DNA of 64,000 bases, taken from Lewinellaceae bacterium (lineage in GTDB: Bacteria; Bacteroidota; Bacteroidia; Chitinophagales; Saprospiraceae). Positions 36,746 to 46,600 of the stretch are shown one piece after another. Location of the stretch: positions 1 through 64,000 of the forward strand of contig JADJSY010000087.1 in NCBI GenBank assembly GCA_016711435.1. Reading direction: 5' to 3'. The notes under the pieces were generated by a model. The model ran no database searches, was not told the origin of the DNA, and saw only the letters and a program-made list of their open reading frames with translations. The translations under genes were made by a program, and so were the position numbers. Each line of letters starts with the position of its first letter. Position 1 is the first letter of the stretch.

Positions 36746-39700
36746 CAAAGTCCTCACCATCGTTTCCTCCCCTGCCAGCATACGAACCTGATAGGCCCCT
36801 GATGGTAAGTCCTTGATTTCCAGGGGGATATTTTGTTCCAGCACCTGATGATAAAATGTAGTGCGCAGGATTTTACCCGTTGAATCGGAAATACTCAGGT
36901 ACAGCGACCGTGCTGTCGGGAATGACACCGCCAGCGTGGCTTTATCTCTGGCTGGATTCGGAAAAATTTCTGCAAAAACGAGTTCATCAGGCTGTGCGGT
37001 ACCGACCACTTCCGAGAGCGTGAACACTACCGTTGTCGTGCACCCATTTCCATCCGTTACTTGCAATTCATACTCCCCGGCAGGAGCATTGGTCAGGTCT
37101 TCCGAGTTGACAAATGCCGATCCGTTGCGCAGCCAGATGTAGGAATAAATTCCCGTGCCTCCGCTGACATCCACGAAAATAGCGCCATTGCTCTGGCCCT
37201 GTCCGGGTTGTTCCAGACTGGTCGGCGACACAACTACCGGCGCCGGACTCAACAACTCCTGTGTGATAACAGTCTCACAATCAACGGCATCTGTGACCGT
37301 CACGGTATAAGTACCACCACTCAGATTCGTAATGGCAATCGTCGTTGAGTTGTCAGACCATTTGTAAGTATAAGGTTCGACACCGCCGATAACATTGGCT
37401 GTTAATGCGCCATCGGATGTGGCGGCGCAGCTGGGGTTTTGCGCTGTCACGGATGCGGCCAAATTGCAACTGCTGACCAAGCATTCATCGATAATTCCAA
37501 CCACCGATTGTTCGCATCCCATGGCATCCGTTACAATAACCAGGTAAATATCTCCGCTGGCTAAAGTCTGTCCGTCGGGTGTGCCTTGCAAGGTATATGG
37601 TCCTACCCCATCGATCGCCTGGACGTTCAATGTTGCCAATCCTGCGCCAAGGCAGTTCTCTTCAATTTCCAGGGCAAGCGGCTGAAATTCGGGTGGCGTG
37701 AGACCATTCAATATTTTCAAACAAATATCTCCGCTGTTCAATCCGGCTGCCCCGTTCCAGGAAGCGATTTGAACATAATAGGTTTGGCCGGCACTCAAAT
37801 TTCCCACAGAGAAATAACCGTTGCAACGCAGCGGATTTTTAGCGCAAAAAACCTCGTTGAGGTTATTGCAGGCGCCTTCCCAAACCGTCAGCACATGTTC
37901 AAAAGATGCACCGCTGTTGAGGCGCACGGAACCTGAACTCGGCGCAACAAATTTAAACCATACGTCGCGGTCAGCCGATACAACGCAAGAGGGTTGTTTC
38001 CCGGAAAAAGAAGCGTTGAAATTGCTGCCCGAAGCGCATTGACCGCCGACAGGTACTGAAACGGCTGCGATGCACTCGTCATTGATGGGCGCATCAACCT
38101 GTTTTCTTTGCAATTTTGGACATACATTGCCTTCTATGGTGGCAAAAGTACCGGCAATTTGTACCAAATACGTTTGCCCGGCTGTCAGTGCAGGCAAATC
38201 AAGTGCGCCGCCTTTGTGGTTTCCTGCCACTTCCTGCAAAGCGGCACAAGTACCCTGGTACAGCGTAATGATGTCTGAAAAATCGGCATTACTCCGGATT
38301 TCTAATTGTTCATTGGCCGGCAGGGCCGGCGCTGTAAAACGATACCAGACATCTGCGCGGGCCAGTGTATTCAGAGAAGGCAACGTCTGGGTGGTAGTGG
38401 CATATAAATTATTGATGGTCAGACAGTTGGCGTTTTCTGTCAGTGCAATGGCAGTTGTGCAATTGTCATTGACCGGAGCAGTCGGAGCATTAGGAACCTG
38501 CTCGATATTGATACATAGATTGCCGCGGGATACGCCGAAACCGCCCTCCTGGCCGCTCACCCGGATGAGGTATGTAGTGCCTGCCTGCGCAGAAAAATAG
38601 GTTGTTTCGCCGGTGAATCCATGTTCATCACGGTTATTGCAGAGCAGCGCTGCGGGCGCCGGACAACTGCCGGTAAACACCGACACCACATCGTTAAAAT
38701 CGGCGCGGGTGGTCACTTTGGCCTGACCGCTGAAGTTCGCCTGCCAGGTGTACCACAGGCCCGCAATACTTTTTTCCGTACAGGAAGCCGGCGGACCGTC
38801 GAAAAGAGCGGTTCGGTTATTGCCTTCCATACAATTGACGCCGGTGAAAATCTCCGTGGCGTTGGCGCAAAGATCATTGGCAGCACCGGAACCCGTAATT
38901 TTCACATTGTCAATTCCGGCCCACCAGCCCCAGTCATTGCCATCCACATATTGAAAAACAACGCGCATCTGCTGATTCCGGTAAGCGGACAGGTCGAGCG
39001 CCGCGTGTACGTATTGTGGGAAATAGGGTCCGCCGACATCCCCGTCCGATTCTATTACTACAAATTCGTCGCCATTGCCGTGTTGTACGATGACAGATAT
39101 CCGTTCCTTGTAATAACGCAAAATCACATCCAAATGGAGTTCGTAACGGGCAAAATCCGAACCGTCAAACCAGGGCGTAGCCAACCGGACCGTGGAATAC
39201 GGGGCATTCTCTCCAACCAGATCATCATCAAAAAGTGCAAAACAGGTACCATCCATCGAATTGCCGCTGCTGTAACCTTTAGAAGCCGTGTCGACCAGTC
39301 CAAAACTCCAGTCTGCATCGCCGGCTACCACTTCCGTTTCCCAATCGGCCGGTTTTTGGCAGTCGTTGAAAGTTTCAGCCACCACGTTCGTTCCGTTTCC
39401 AAAACCCCGCACCAGTATGTTATCTACAGCCGCCCACCAGGCATAACCGCCCGCATCGTCATAACGCAGGATAATGTGGGTTTGTGGCGATTGTATGATT
39501 AAAGAAAGGTCGAATTTCAGGGTAAAATGATCGGAAAGCAGCTCCCCATTGCGTCTTTGCTGATCGAAATGCGCAATTTTTGTTTCGGTCACGCCGTCCG
39601 TTACCAACACGTCAAAATACTCAGCGGACTCATTCCAGTCGCGGTAATGCACATCCATCGTCAATTCGACCGTGCTGTGTTGGGAAGCATCGAAGGCCGG

Positions 39701-39973
39701 CGAGGTAAAACTGATTACATAAGCGGGGGTATTGTCCCCTGTCGCATCATCGTCGATAATCAGGCAGCAAGTGCTGTCGATACTTTGGCCCAATGCGTCG
39801 TCGTTGGTAGAATAACCGACCAACCAAACCGGATTTTGATTGCCGATACTATTTACCTGCCAGCCGGCGGGCAATGCACAACCATTAAAATCTTCCGAAA
39901 AAAGTGTTACCTGGGCCGCTAAATGGCTTGTGGCGACAAATGAAAGCAATAAAACGACAATCCGCAAGCGCAT
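36728..39973 (-). CDS. Large secreted multidomain exoprotein (MAM-like, PPC-like, SprB repeat, type A T9SS)
   Basis: 1081 aa. A signal peptide ends SHLAAQ. Two jelly-roll (MAM-like) domains follow, starting FSEDFNGCALPAGWQ and AETFNDCQKPADWE, each ending in WWAAVDNI or WWAGIDNV. Three repeats start NDxCxxA (NDLCANATEI, NDNCTTAIAL, NDECIAAVSV) and look like pre-peptidase C-terminal domains, with alternating FTGSCPAP / YQGTCAAL / WEGACNNL motifs. A SprB-type repeat (DGALTANVIGGVEPYTYKWS) and a type A sorting domain (FAEIFPNPARD) close the protein. It is probably a surface or secreted adhesin or binding protein, with no catalytic motif seen. The last residues RSEK and the stop are encoded by the gene-end repeat word, so the repeat reaches into the reading frame. 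Confidence 0.85.
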   Translation of the reverse strand: MRLRIVVLLLSFVATSHLAAQVTLFSEDFNGCALPAGWQVNSIGNQNPVWLVGYSTNDDALGQSIDSTCCLIIDDDATGDNTPAYVISFTSPAFDASQHSTVELTMDVHYRDWNESAEYFDVLVTDGVTETKIAHFDQQRRNGELLSDHFTLKFDLSLIIQSPQTHIILRYDDAGGYAWWAAVDNILVRGFGNGTNVVAETFNDCQKPADWETEVVAGDADWSFGLVDTASKGYSSGNSMDGTCFALFDDDLVGENAPYSTVRLATPWFDGSDFARYELHLDVILRYYKERISVIVQHGNGDEFVVIESDGDVGGPYFPQYVHAALDLSAYRNQQMRVVFQYVDGNDWGWWAGIDNVKITGSGAANDLCANATEIFTGVNCMEGNNRTALFDGPPASCTEKSIAGLWYTWQANFSGQAKVTTRADFNDVVSVFTGSCPAPAALLCNNRDEHGFTGETTYFSAQAGTTYLIRVSGQEGGFGVSRGNLCINIEQVPNAPTAPVNDNCTTAIALTENANCLTINNLYATTTQTLPSLNTLARADVWYRFTAPALPANEQLEIRSNADFSDIITLYQGTCAALQEVAGNHKGGALDLPALTAGQTYLVQIAGTFATIEGNVCPKLQRKQVDAPINDECIAAVSVPVGGQCASGSNFNASFSGKQPSCVVSADRDVWFKFVAPSSGSVRLNSGASFEHVLTVWEGACNNLNEVFCAKNPLRCNGYFSVGNLSAGQTYYVQIASWNGAAGLNSGDICLKILNGLTPPEFQPLALEIEENCLGAGLATLNVQAIDGVGPYTLQGTPDGQTLASGDIYLVIVTDAMGCEQSVVGIIDECLVSSCNLAASVTAQNPSCAATSDGALTANVIGGVEPYTYKWSDNSTTIAITNLSGGTYTVTVTDAVDCETVITQELLSPAPVVVSPTSLEQPGQGQSNGAIFVDVSGGTGIYSYIWLRNGSAFVNSEDLTNAPAGEYELQVTDGNGCTTTVVFTLSEVVGTAQPDELVFAEIFPNPARDKATLAVSFPTARSLYLSISDSTGKILRTTFYHQVLEQNIPLEIKDLPSGAYQVRMLAGEETMVRTLVRSEK

Positions 39974-40279
39974 GAGCAGTGGTTTTGAATGGGGTGCATT
40001 TCAAATTGTGTGGTATATTGACGGGGTGACTTGAAGTCACCCCGTCAATAAGCATCGTGCGATACCAAGCGCCAATTTGAAATACACCCTTTTGAATGAT
40101 ACATTTCGCGTGTGAAAGGTAGGCATTCCAATAAATTATTCCCCTTTCACAACTGATAAATTTGAGCGTCAAAAAAAATGAGGAATTAAATCTGTTTTAA
40201 CACGCGAAATCGCGAAATCTTCTTTAATCTTGCTTCGCCTTGAAGCCGCCAAACATCCTGACAACATCACCTTAATAAT
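39974..40279. other. 306-bp divergent promoter region with a large cruciform
   Basis: It lies between the exoprotein (minus) and DUF1800 (plus) starts. It is dominated by the nested inverted repeat at 39991-40089. I see no TAnnTTTG box close to either start and no gene. Confidence 0.6.
39991..40089. repeat. Nested inverted repeat with a perfect 33-nt palindrome core
   Basis: The core 40017-40049 is perfect, with 16-bp arms around a central G (ATTGACGGGGTGACTT-G-AAGTCACCCCGTCAAT). It is flanked by outer arms, GGGTGCATTTCAAATTG on the left and CAATTTGAAATACACCC on the right, both near GGTAT/ATACC. Unlike the gene-end repeats, it sits between two divergent gene starts, 18 nt from one of them. 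Confidence 0.75.
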
Positions 40280-41779
40280 ATGCCCGCTCACGCTGATCTT
40301 ACGGAAAAAACACAGCAGCAGGTTGCTCTCGCTCCTCCGCCCAACAACACTTTGCAGCCGTATGTACCCTCGGCAGCAAAGCCCTGGAATGCTCTCCGCA
40401 TAGCGCACCTTTACCGGCGACTGGGTTTTGGCGCATCTCTGGAACAGATTCAGCAGGGATTGCTCCTCTCCCCTTCCGACTTGATCGACCAATTGCTCGA
40501 CACTGCTTTCGACCTCGAAATACCGGCCGCGCCATATTGGGCCGGCTATACCAATGCAGATTACGACGGCAACCAGGACCTGGTGGAAGAACACCGCCGG
40601 GAACTGCGCCACCGCTGGCTCAACGATATGCTTTCGGAAAGTATCCGGGCTAAAATGGCCCTTTTCTGGCACAACCATTTTGTCACGGAACTCAATGTGT
40701 ATCAATGCAATTCCTATATGTGGAGCTACTATTCCATGCTCCACGAATACGCCTTGGGCAATTTCCGGGTCTTTGCTCGCGAAATGGGGAAAAACCCGGC
40801 CATGCTCGACTACCTGAATGGCAACAGTAATATTGTGGGAAACCCCAACGAAAACTACGCCCGCGAGTTGCTGGAGCTATTTACGATGGGCGAAGGCAAC
40901 GGGTATTCACAGGCAGACATTGTGGAAATGGCCCGCGCACTGACCGGTTGGCAGGCAATGGCTTACCTCTGTACCCCCGCATTTTACAACGCCGATTTAC
41001 ACGACAACCAATCCAAAACGATTTTCGGGCAAACCGGTAATTTCAGTTTCACCACCGCGCACAACCTGATTTTTACAGCCCGGTCACAACAGGTGTCAGA
41101 ATATATCACCACCAAACTGTATAAAAATTACGTGTATCAGCATCCCGATCCGCTGATTATTGCCGGATTGGCCGATACTTTTAAAACGGGAAACTGGGAG
41201 ATACTGCCGGTACTGAAACAGCTGTTCAAAAGCGAACATTTTTTTGAAGAAAAATTCATCAATGCCCGCCTCAAAAACCCGCTGGAATCCATGATCCCAC
41301 TGCTCAAAAATGCAGGCGCCACACCCGCTCAAATATTGCCCGACTGGTGGGATGCTATCGGTTATTGGTCCTATCAATTGGGTCAGGAAATTTTGAATCC
41401 GCCGAATGTGGCCGGATGGAAAGGCCACCATACCTGGATTAATGAAAGTACCCTGACAGCCCGCTGGAATTTCTCTTCCATCACGGCTTATCTGCTGACG
41501 CAAGACGATCAGATTCGCGAGAACCTGCGCAATATCGCCCTGGCACTGACCAATGAGAGCAATGATCCGGCAGTAATTGTACCTACATTGATAGCCTATT
41601 TTACGGGACAGTCACTCGATCCGGTTTACCAGCAAGGCGCAGTTATCAATTTCAAAGCGGGGATTCCCGAGAACTATTTCCAGGATGGTTCCTGGAATTT
41701 ATACTGGGATGAATCACCCGATCAGATTGTCAACCTGCTGTATTATCTGGTGCGAATGCCGGAATATCAATTGACTTAA
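40280..41779 (+). CDS. DUF1800 family protein
   Basis: 499 aa, without an obvious signal peptide. It contains the DUF1800 hallmarks AHLYRRLGFGAS near the N-terminus, FWHNHFVT, NPNENYARELLELFTMG and ADIVEMARALTGWQ, and LKNPLESM and PNVAGWKGHHTWI later. The family is almost always encoded next to a DUF1501 gene, as here (92 nt downstream). The biochemical role of the pair is not established. The ATG at 40280 gives the usual family length. Confidence 0.88.
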   Translation: MPAHADLTEKTQQQVALAPPPNNTLQPYVPSAAKPWNALRIAHLYRRLGFGASLEQIQQGLLLSPSDLIDQLLDTAFDLEIPAAPYWAGYTNADYDGNQDLVEEHRRELRHRWLNDMLSESIRAKMALFWHNHFVTELNVYQCNSYMWSYYSMLHEYALGNFRVFAREMGKNPAMLDYLNGNSNIVGNPNENYARELLELFTMGEGNGYSQADIVEMARALTGWQAMAYLCTPAFYNADLHDNQSKTIFGQTGNFSFTTAHNLIFTARSQQVSEYITTKLYKNYVYQHPDPLIIAGLADTFKTGNWEILPVLKQLFKSEHFFEEKFINARLKNPLESMIPLLKNAGATPAQILPDWWDAIGYWSYQLGQEILNPPNVAGWKGHHTWINESTLTARWNFSSITAYLLTQDDQIRENLRNIALALTNESNDPAVIVPTLIAYFTGQSLDPVYQQGAVINFKAGIPENYFQDGSWNLYWDESPDQIVNLLYYLVRMPEYQLT

Positions 41780-41781
41780 AT

Positions 41782-41815
41782 AGTTATCCGTTATTAGTTA
41801 TTGGTTATCAGGGTT
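41782..41815 (+). repeat. Solitary GTTATCCGTTATTAG repeat arm
   Basis: AGTTATCCGTTATTAGTTAT follows the stop codon of the DUF1800 gene by 2-5 nt, with the same words as at 13801-13908 on the opposite strand of 34448 and 58523. No complementary arm follows before the DUF1501 gene. Confidence 0.5.
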
Positions 41816-41870
41816 GATAATCGATAAACCATAAACTTATAAACTCAACCTTTATCGCTCGCCAAACCAT

Positions 41871-43490
41871 ATGTGCGAAAAACATAAAAAAACGCGTCCC
41901 GGCGCCACACTTGACAACCAGGCGGCCCACGAACAAGATCACCGCCTGTGGTCGCGCCGCGATTTCCTGTCCGCGTCCGGCCTCGTCGGTGCAGGAGGAT
42001 TGCTGCTGGGCAAATTACCGGTACGGGCATTTCAACCCACCCCACTCCTGGCGGCCCTCGCCAACGGCCCCAATGACCGCATCCTCGTCTTGATCCGGCT
42101 GGATGGCGGCAATGACGGCCTGAACACAGTGATCGAGCGCGGAAATACGCACTATTACGACCTTCGGCCCAATATCGCCATTGCCGAAAACAACCTCTGG
42201 GCTTTAAGCAACGAATACGGTATGCCATTGGCAACCAATGCGTTACAACCGATGTGGCAAGATGAAATGATGAAAATCGTTTTAAACGTCGGTTACCCCG
42301 AACCAAATTACAGCCACTTCCGCTCTTACGATATTGTCGCTTCCGCCAGCAGCTCGGACGAGGTGGTAAACAGCGGTTGGATGGGGCGTTTCCTCGACCA
42401 TGAATATGCCGCTTTCTTAGATGCGCCGCCTACTGTCCCGCCTGCCTTACAAATAGGTGTGCAATCCAACCTCGTATTCAAGTCCGACGCCGCCAATATG
42501 GCGCTGGCCATCAGCAGCCCCGAGGAGTTTTACCAAATTGCCCAAACCGGCCTGTTGTACGATACCAGTTCCTTGGGCAATACACCCAGAGAACAGGAAC
42601 TGCCATACCTTCGCCACACCGCCAATCCTGCATTTCGATATGCCCAGACGATCAAGGACGCCTACGCAAGGGGTAAAAACCAAGTGGACTACCCTACCGC
42701 CAACTACCTGGCCGAACAAATGGCCATTGTAGCGCGGCTGATAAAAGGCAACCTCGGCTCGCGGGTATTTATGGTGGAAATTGGCGGATTCGATACCCAC
42801 GCGGATCAACTGGAATCCCACCCGAACCTGTTAAACCGACTTTCCACTGCCGTCAAGGCATTTTACGAAGACCTGGCAATTGGCGATAACTCCCTGGAAA
42901 ACAATGTATTAAGCATGACATTTTCCGAATTCGGCCGCACCATTTACGAAAATGGCTCGCAAGGCACCGACCACGGCTGGGGAACACCCGTGTTGCTTTT
43001 TGGCGGCGAAATCGGCAATGGCCTGACTGGTACTTACCAGGATCTAAGCAACCCCAACCCTTACACCGACCCCGAATTCAGCGTCGATTTTCGCAATATC
43101 TACGCGACCATATTGCAGGATTGGTTGGGCAACCACCCGGAATTGGTCAATTTTGTGATGGGCCAACAGCAAACAACAATCAACGGATTGGTGCCTGCCA
43201 TCGCTCCCGCCATCGGCGATAACAACAAATGTGCGCTGCTGGGGCACAACCCGCACCCTACCCTGCCGGGTGTCATTGAAATCAAATACGCCATGATGCA
43301 AAATGGCCCCGTCCGGGTACAATTGCTCGACGCCGCCGGCCATGTGCTGCGTACCCTGCAAAACGAATACAAAAATATTGGGAGCTACATATTCAATTTC
43401 AGGCCCTCGGATTGGTATGTTGCGCCTGGATATTACCTCTACCGGCTACAGGCCGGCGGACAGGTATTTCAGCGAGATATGAAAGTTTGA
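41871..43490 (+). CDS. DUF1501 family protein with twin-arginine-like motif and C-terminal T9SS-like tail
   Basis: 539 aa. Residues 29-46 read RRDFLSASGLVGAGG, a Tat-type signal as usual for DUF1501. The sulfatase-like core includes LIRLDGGNDGLNTV, NYSHFRSYDI and TFSEFGRTIYENGSQGTDHGWG, with the conserved Asp and His residues of the family. The last ~75 residues (VRVQLLDAAGHVLRTL to YYLYRLQAGGQVFQRDMKV) look like a type A T9SS sorting domain. The protein is expected to leave the cytoplasm, but Tat plus T9SS is unproven. It is paired with the DUF1800 gene. The stop codon TGA is directly followed by a gene-end repeat. Confidence 0.88.
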   Translation: MCEKHKKTRPGATLDNQAAHEQDHRLWSRRDFLSASGLVGAGGLLLGKLPVRAFQPTPLLAALANGPNDRILVLIRLDGGNDGLNTVIERGNTHYYDLRPNIAIAENNLWALSNEYGMPLATNALQPMWQDEMMKIVLNVGYPEPNYSHFRSYDIVASASSSDEVVNSGWMGRFLDHEYAAFLDAPPTVPPALQIGVQSNLVFKSDAANMALAISSPEEFYQIAQTGLLYDTSSLGNTPREQELPYLRHTANPAFRYAQTIKDAYARGKNQVDYPTANYLAEQMAIVARLIKGNLGSRVFMVEIGGFDTHADQLESHPNLLNRLSTAVKAFYEDLAIGDNSLENNVLSMTFSEFGRTIYENGSQGTDHGWGTPVLLFGGEIGNGLTGTYQDLSNPNPYTDPEFSVDFRNIYATILQDWLGNHPELVNFVMGQQQTTINGLVPAIAPAIGDNNKCALLGHNPHPTLPGVIEIKYAMMQNGPVRVQLLDAAGHVLRTLQNEYKNIGSYIFNFRPSDWYVAPGYYLYRLQAGGQVFQRDMKV

Positions 43491-43492
43491 TG

Positions 43493-43625
43493 GGTTGAGA
43501 TTGTTGAGAGTTGAGAATGTTGAGGGCCGCTCTGTGAAGGAGCGTCTTGTTCACAGAGCGGCCCTCAACATTCTCAACCTTCAACAACCTCAACATTCTC
43601 AACCCTCAACATTCTCAACCCTCAA
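43493..43625. terminator. Gene-end inverted repeat, word TTGAGAATGTTGAGG
   Basis: The core arms 43511-43538 and 43550-43577 are perfectly complementary over 28 bp (TTGAGAATGTTGAGGGCC... with ...GGCCCTCAACATTCTCAA), with an 11-nt loop. The outer left part repeats TTGAGAnTG, and the right flank carries three further CTCAACATTCTCAACC words. The left arm begins 2 nt after the DUF1501 stop codon. Confidence 0.75.
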
Positions 43626-43686
43626 CAACATCCCCTCAAACCATCCATTTAATCCAATTTTACCAACCGATTTAACACCCTACCAG

Positions 43687-46600
43687 ATGCAAGAACATCC
43701 TTTGCTTATTGCTTTTGCACAGCTCATTGGAGACTTTTTCCACAGCGCCGCAAACGAACATCCCCTTCGAGAAACCCTGCTTCGCCGCCTTGCCCAGGCC
43801 CTGCTACAAGGCCAGACAAGCAATTTTATGCGCGATACCTTTCAGTTTGAAAGAATCCGACACTACAATACCCAATACCTGGGCGCCGGGGATCGCGATT
43901 ACCTGAACAGGATATTGGGCGAAGAACAGCAAGCAATACTTCCGGGACAAACCCAAATAAAGGTTTTTCTGAGAGAAATGCCGGCCCGGGCTACCTACCT
44001 GCGCAGCAGCATCCCTGCCTGGGCACGATCAGCCGCATTGACGGATAGTATCGGCCCCGTCCTCAACCGCGATGGCAGGCGCTTCTGGCTGGATATTTAT
44101 ACGCTTGTCCCCGACATAAAGGCGATCCCGGATGATGTTGCCCAGGGCGCCGATGCGCGGGTTTCCCAATTCCGCCCACCCGAAGGTTTTGAACTTCGGT
44201 TGCACCAAAGCACCCCGGGGCTTACATCTGTAGCCGGGGCGGGTTGGAATATCTACGGCGAAGAGAAAAATTTTGAATGGACGCAAGGCCCCGCCACATT
44301 CAACTATCTTTTTAGCGGCGTTTCCGTTCCAATGACCCCGGATTTGACCGATTTGAATATCGCGCAATCCTTATCGCCGGTATTAAATCTATCGGGATTA
44401 ACAGCCATCGAGAACGCTGCCTGGTTGTTGCCCGCCGCTGAAATGGGCTGGCCTTTATCAGCAGAAGGCGCAGGCATGTTGTCTGTGCGAACGAAAACAG
44501 GACTACTTGCCAGTTGCGCCGGATTGCTGGATGTCAACCAGGCAGTCACCGCACCCCTGCAGATCAACCGCTGCTGGGTAAATGCGGCGGCGGGTCAGTT
44601 ACAGATCATTGCTTTGGAAACCGCCACGGAGTATGCGACCCAAACGCTCCGGCTTTGGCAGGACAGCCAGGCCCGCTGGAACGACATCCGGTTAAAATAT
44701 CCCGGCATATTCCCGTTTATTTACCAGAGCAACGCCGCCGGCACAGAGGCCCTTGTGTCGATTACCAATTGTGAGGGCAAACTCGACCGGCCCGTCGGCG
44801 CTGACCAGGAGCCTTTCAACCTTCAGACAAAAACCTCCATCTACCTTCGCTCGTACGGCCCACTTAGCGACTACTCCCTGCTGTACGATGAAAATGTCAT
44901 TCAGGATAATCAAGATCCGAATGATCCGGCGGCGGGGGAACTCACTTTTCAGAGCCGGGCTATTGCGCTCAACAATGCCCTGCTGACCGTTTCTCCGATC
45001 AATGCGTTTTTGCTGAGCGGCGAACTGTCTCCACAAGCTGATACATTTATTGAAAGCAGTCTGCTCTACGCCTTTGCTTTGGTTGGTTATCTGCCTGCCC
45101 TGCCCGACCCTTACGCTGCCGATACAGGCGTTTTCAAATGGATGCATATCGAATTGGAAGGAAGGGAGGGCGTTTACCGGCTCAACAATATCCAGCGGCT
45201 GTTAATCGGTGCGATGCACTGGCAGGCAGCCGAAGCGCCGGGAACCAGTTTCATTTTCGGCGACCTCGCAGATTCGGAGGCGAACCTGTATATACACATG
45301 AATCCCATGCTCGATCTGCAAAGATCGCTCCATGAGCAAAACAATACGCGCGCCGAGCGGGCAGCCAAAGCAGCCGCCCGGTTCAGCCTGCATGCTGGTG
45401 TTCATTTAGGAGAACAAGCCTGGCTCGAAGAATACGATGTGAACATTCGGGTGAACGACGTTTACCGGAACCACCATTTTTTCAGCCTGTTAGACGTCAG
45501 TACGGCTGCCGACTGGATGGGCGTAAATGTGGGATACCTCGACGAGCAATTCATTTTTGAACGCCGTTTTGAAGTGGTGACAGACCAAAACCCGCTTTCT
45601 GCCGATGGCATGGATGTGGTGGCTACGGGTCGGCTGGTGCGCCTTTTTACTGTTCCGCAAATCAGTTGGGAACCTGTGCTTAATAAAGCAAAGGCCACCA
45701 ATGTTGCGAACGACCCACCGGAGGGTTTGCTCTTGTTTAAAGACGACGGCCCGCCGACGCTCATCGGCAATACCGGCAGCGACACCGTGCCGATAGCCCC
45801 CCTTCCGGTAGCCGAATACCTCGATGAAGGCTACAATAACAACCCGGAGTTTAAAGCCTGGAGTTTTTTCACCCTGCCTTTCGGCATGCTCGGTATTGCG
45901 CGATACAACCAGGAAGTAACGATAAAAAACAACCCGCCTGTCCCCGGCGCTACGATCGGGCGGCTACAAGAACAATTCGGGGGCGATATTCAAACCGCTT
46001 TGCAGATCAGTACCAAAGGTTATTTGCACCCGCACAATAACCGCAACTTTGAAGGCATGACCACGCAGTTGTACAACCTGCGCAGTCCGCTCGGTCAGGA
46101 CCTGAATAAAAGTATACTTTCCGCTACGGTGACCCAGATTTTCAACAACGAATTCGGGCCGGATGGAGGTAAACTGATTCAACGCGGTGTTCCGGTGGAA
46201 CGGTATGATTTCAGCGGATACGGCGCCAATCTTTTCAGCCACTGGGTAGATCCGTATGCCGTCATCGCTCAAACATCTCAGGCTAAATTCGATGTGTGGC
46301 GCGGCCGCACTGCCCAGGAAGTGATACAGGTGCGGAGTATCGTCTACCCCTGGGGGATCAGGGTGGTGCGCACGATCACGATGTACCGCAACAGCGCCGC
46401 TTTGGTGTATCGGATAGACAGCGGATGGCGCGCAGAAAGTGACGGCGTATATGATTTCGATACCGTAATCGACGACGGCATTGTAGAAAAAGGGTATGGG
46501 TTCCACGCGGGTATTGTAAAAGGCGTATTCAACGTCCGCAATATTGTGGAAAGTGATGACCTGAATCCTTTTACAGATAACTGGTTTAAAACCACCGGTT

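Noticed and set aside
38621..39502. Open frame of 293 codons on the plus strand
   Set aside because: Antisense to the MAM-like exoprotein; no recognisable domain.
43495..43686. N-terminal extension of the 1581-aa protein (64 codons)
   Set aside because: This stretch is the inverted repeat itself; the protein-like sequence starts at the ATG at 43687.
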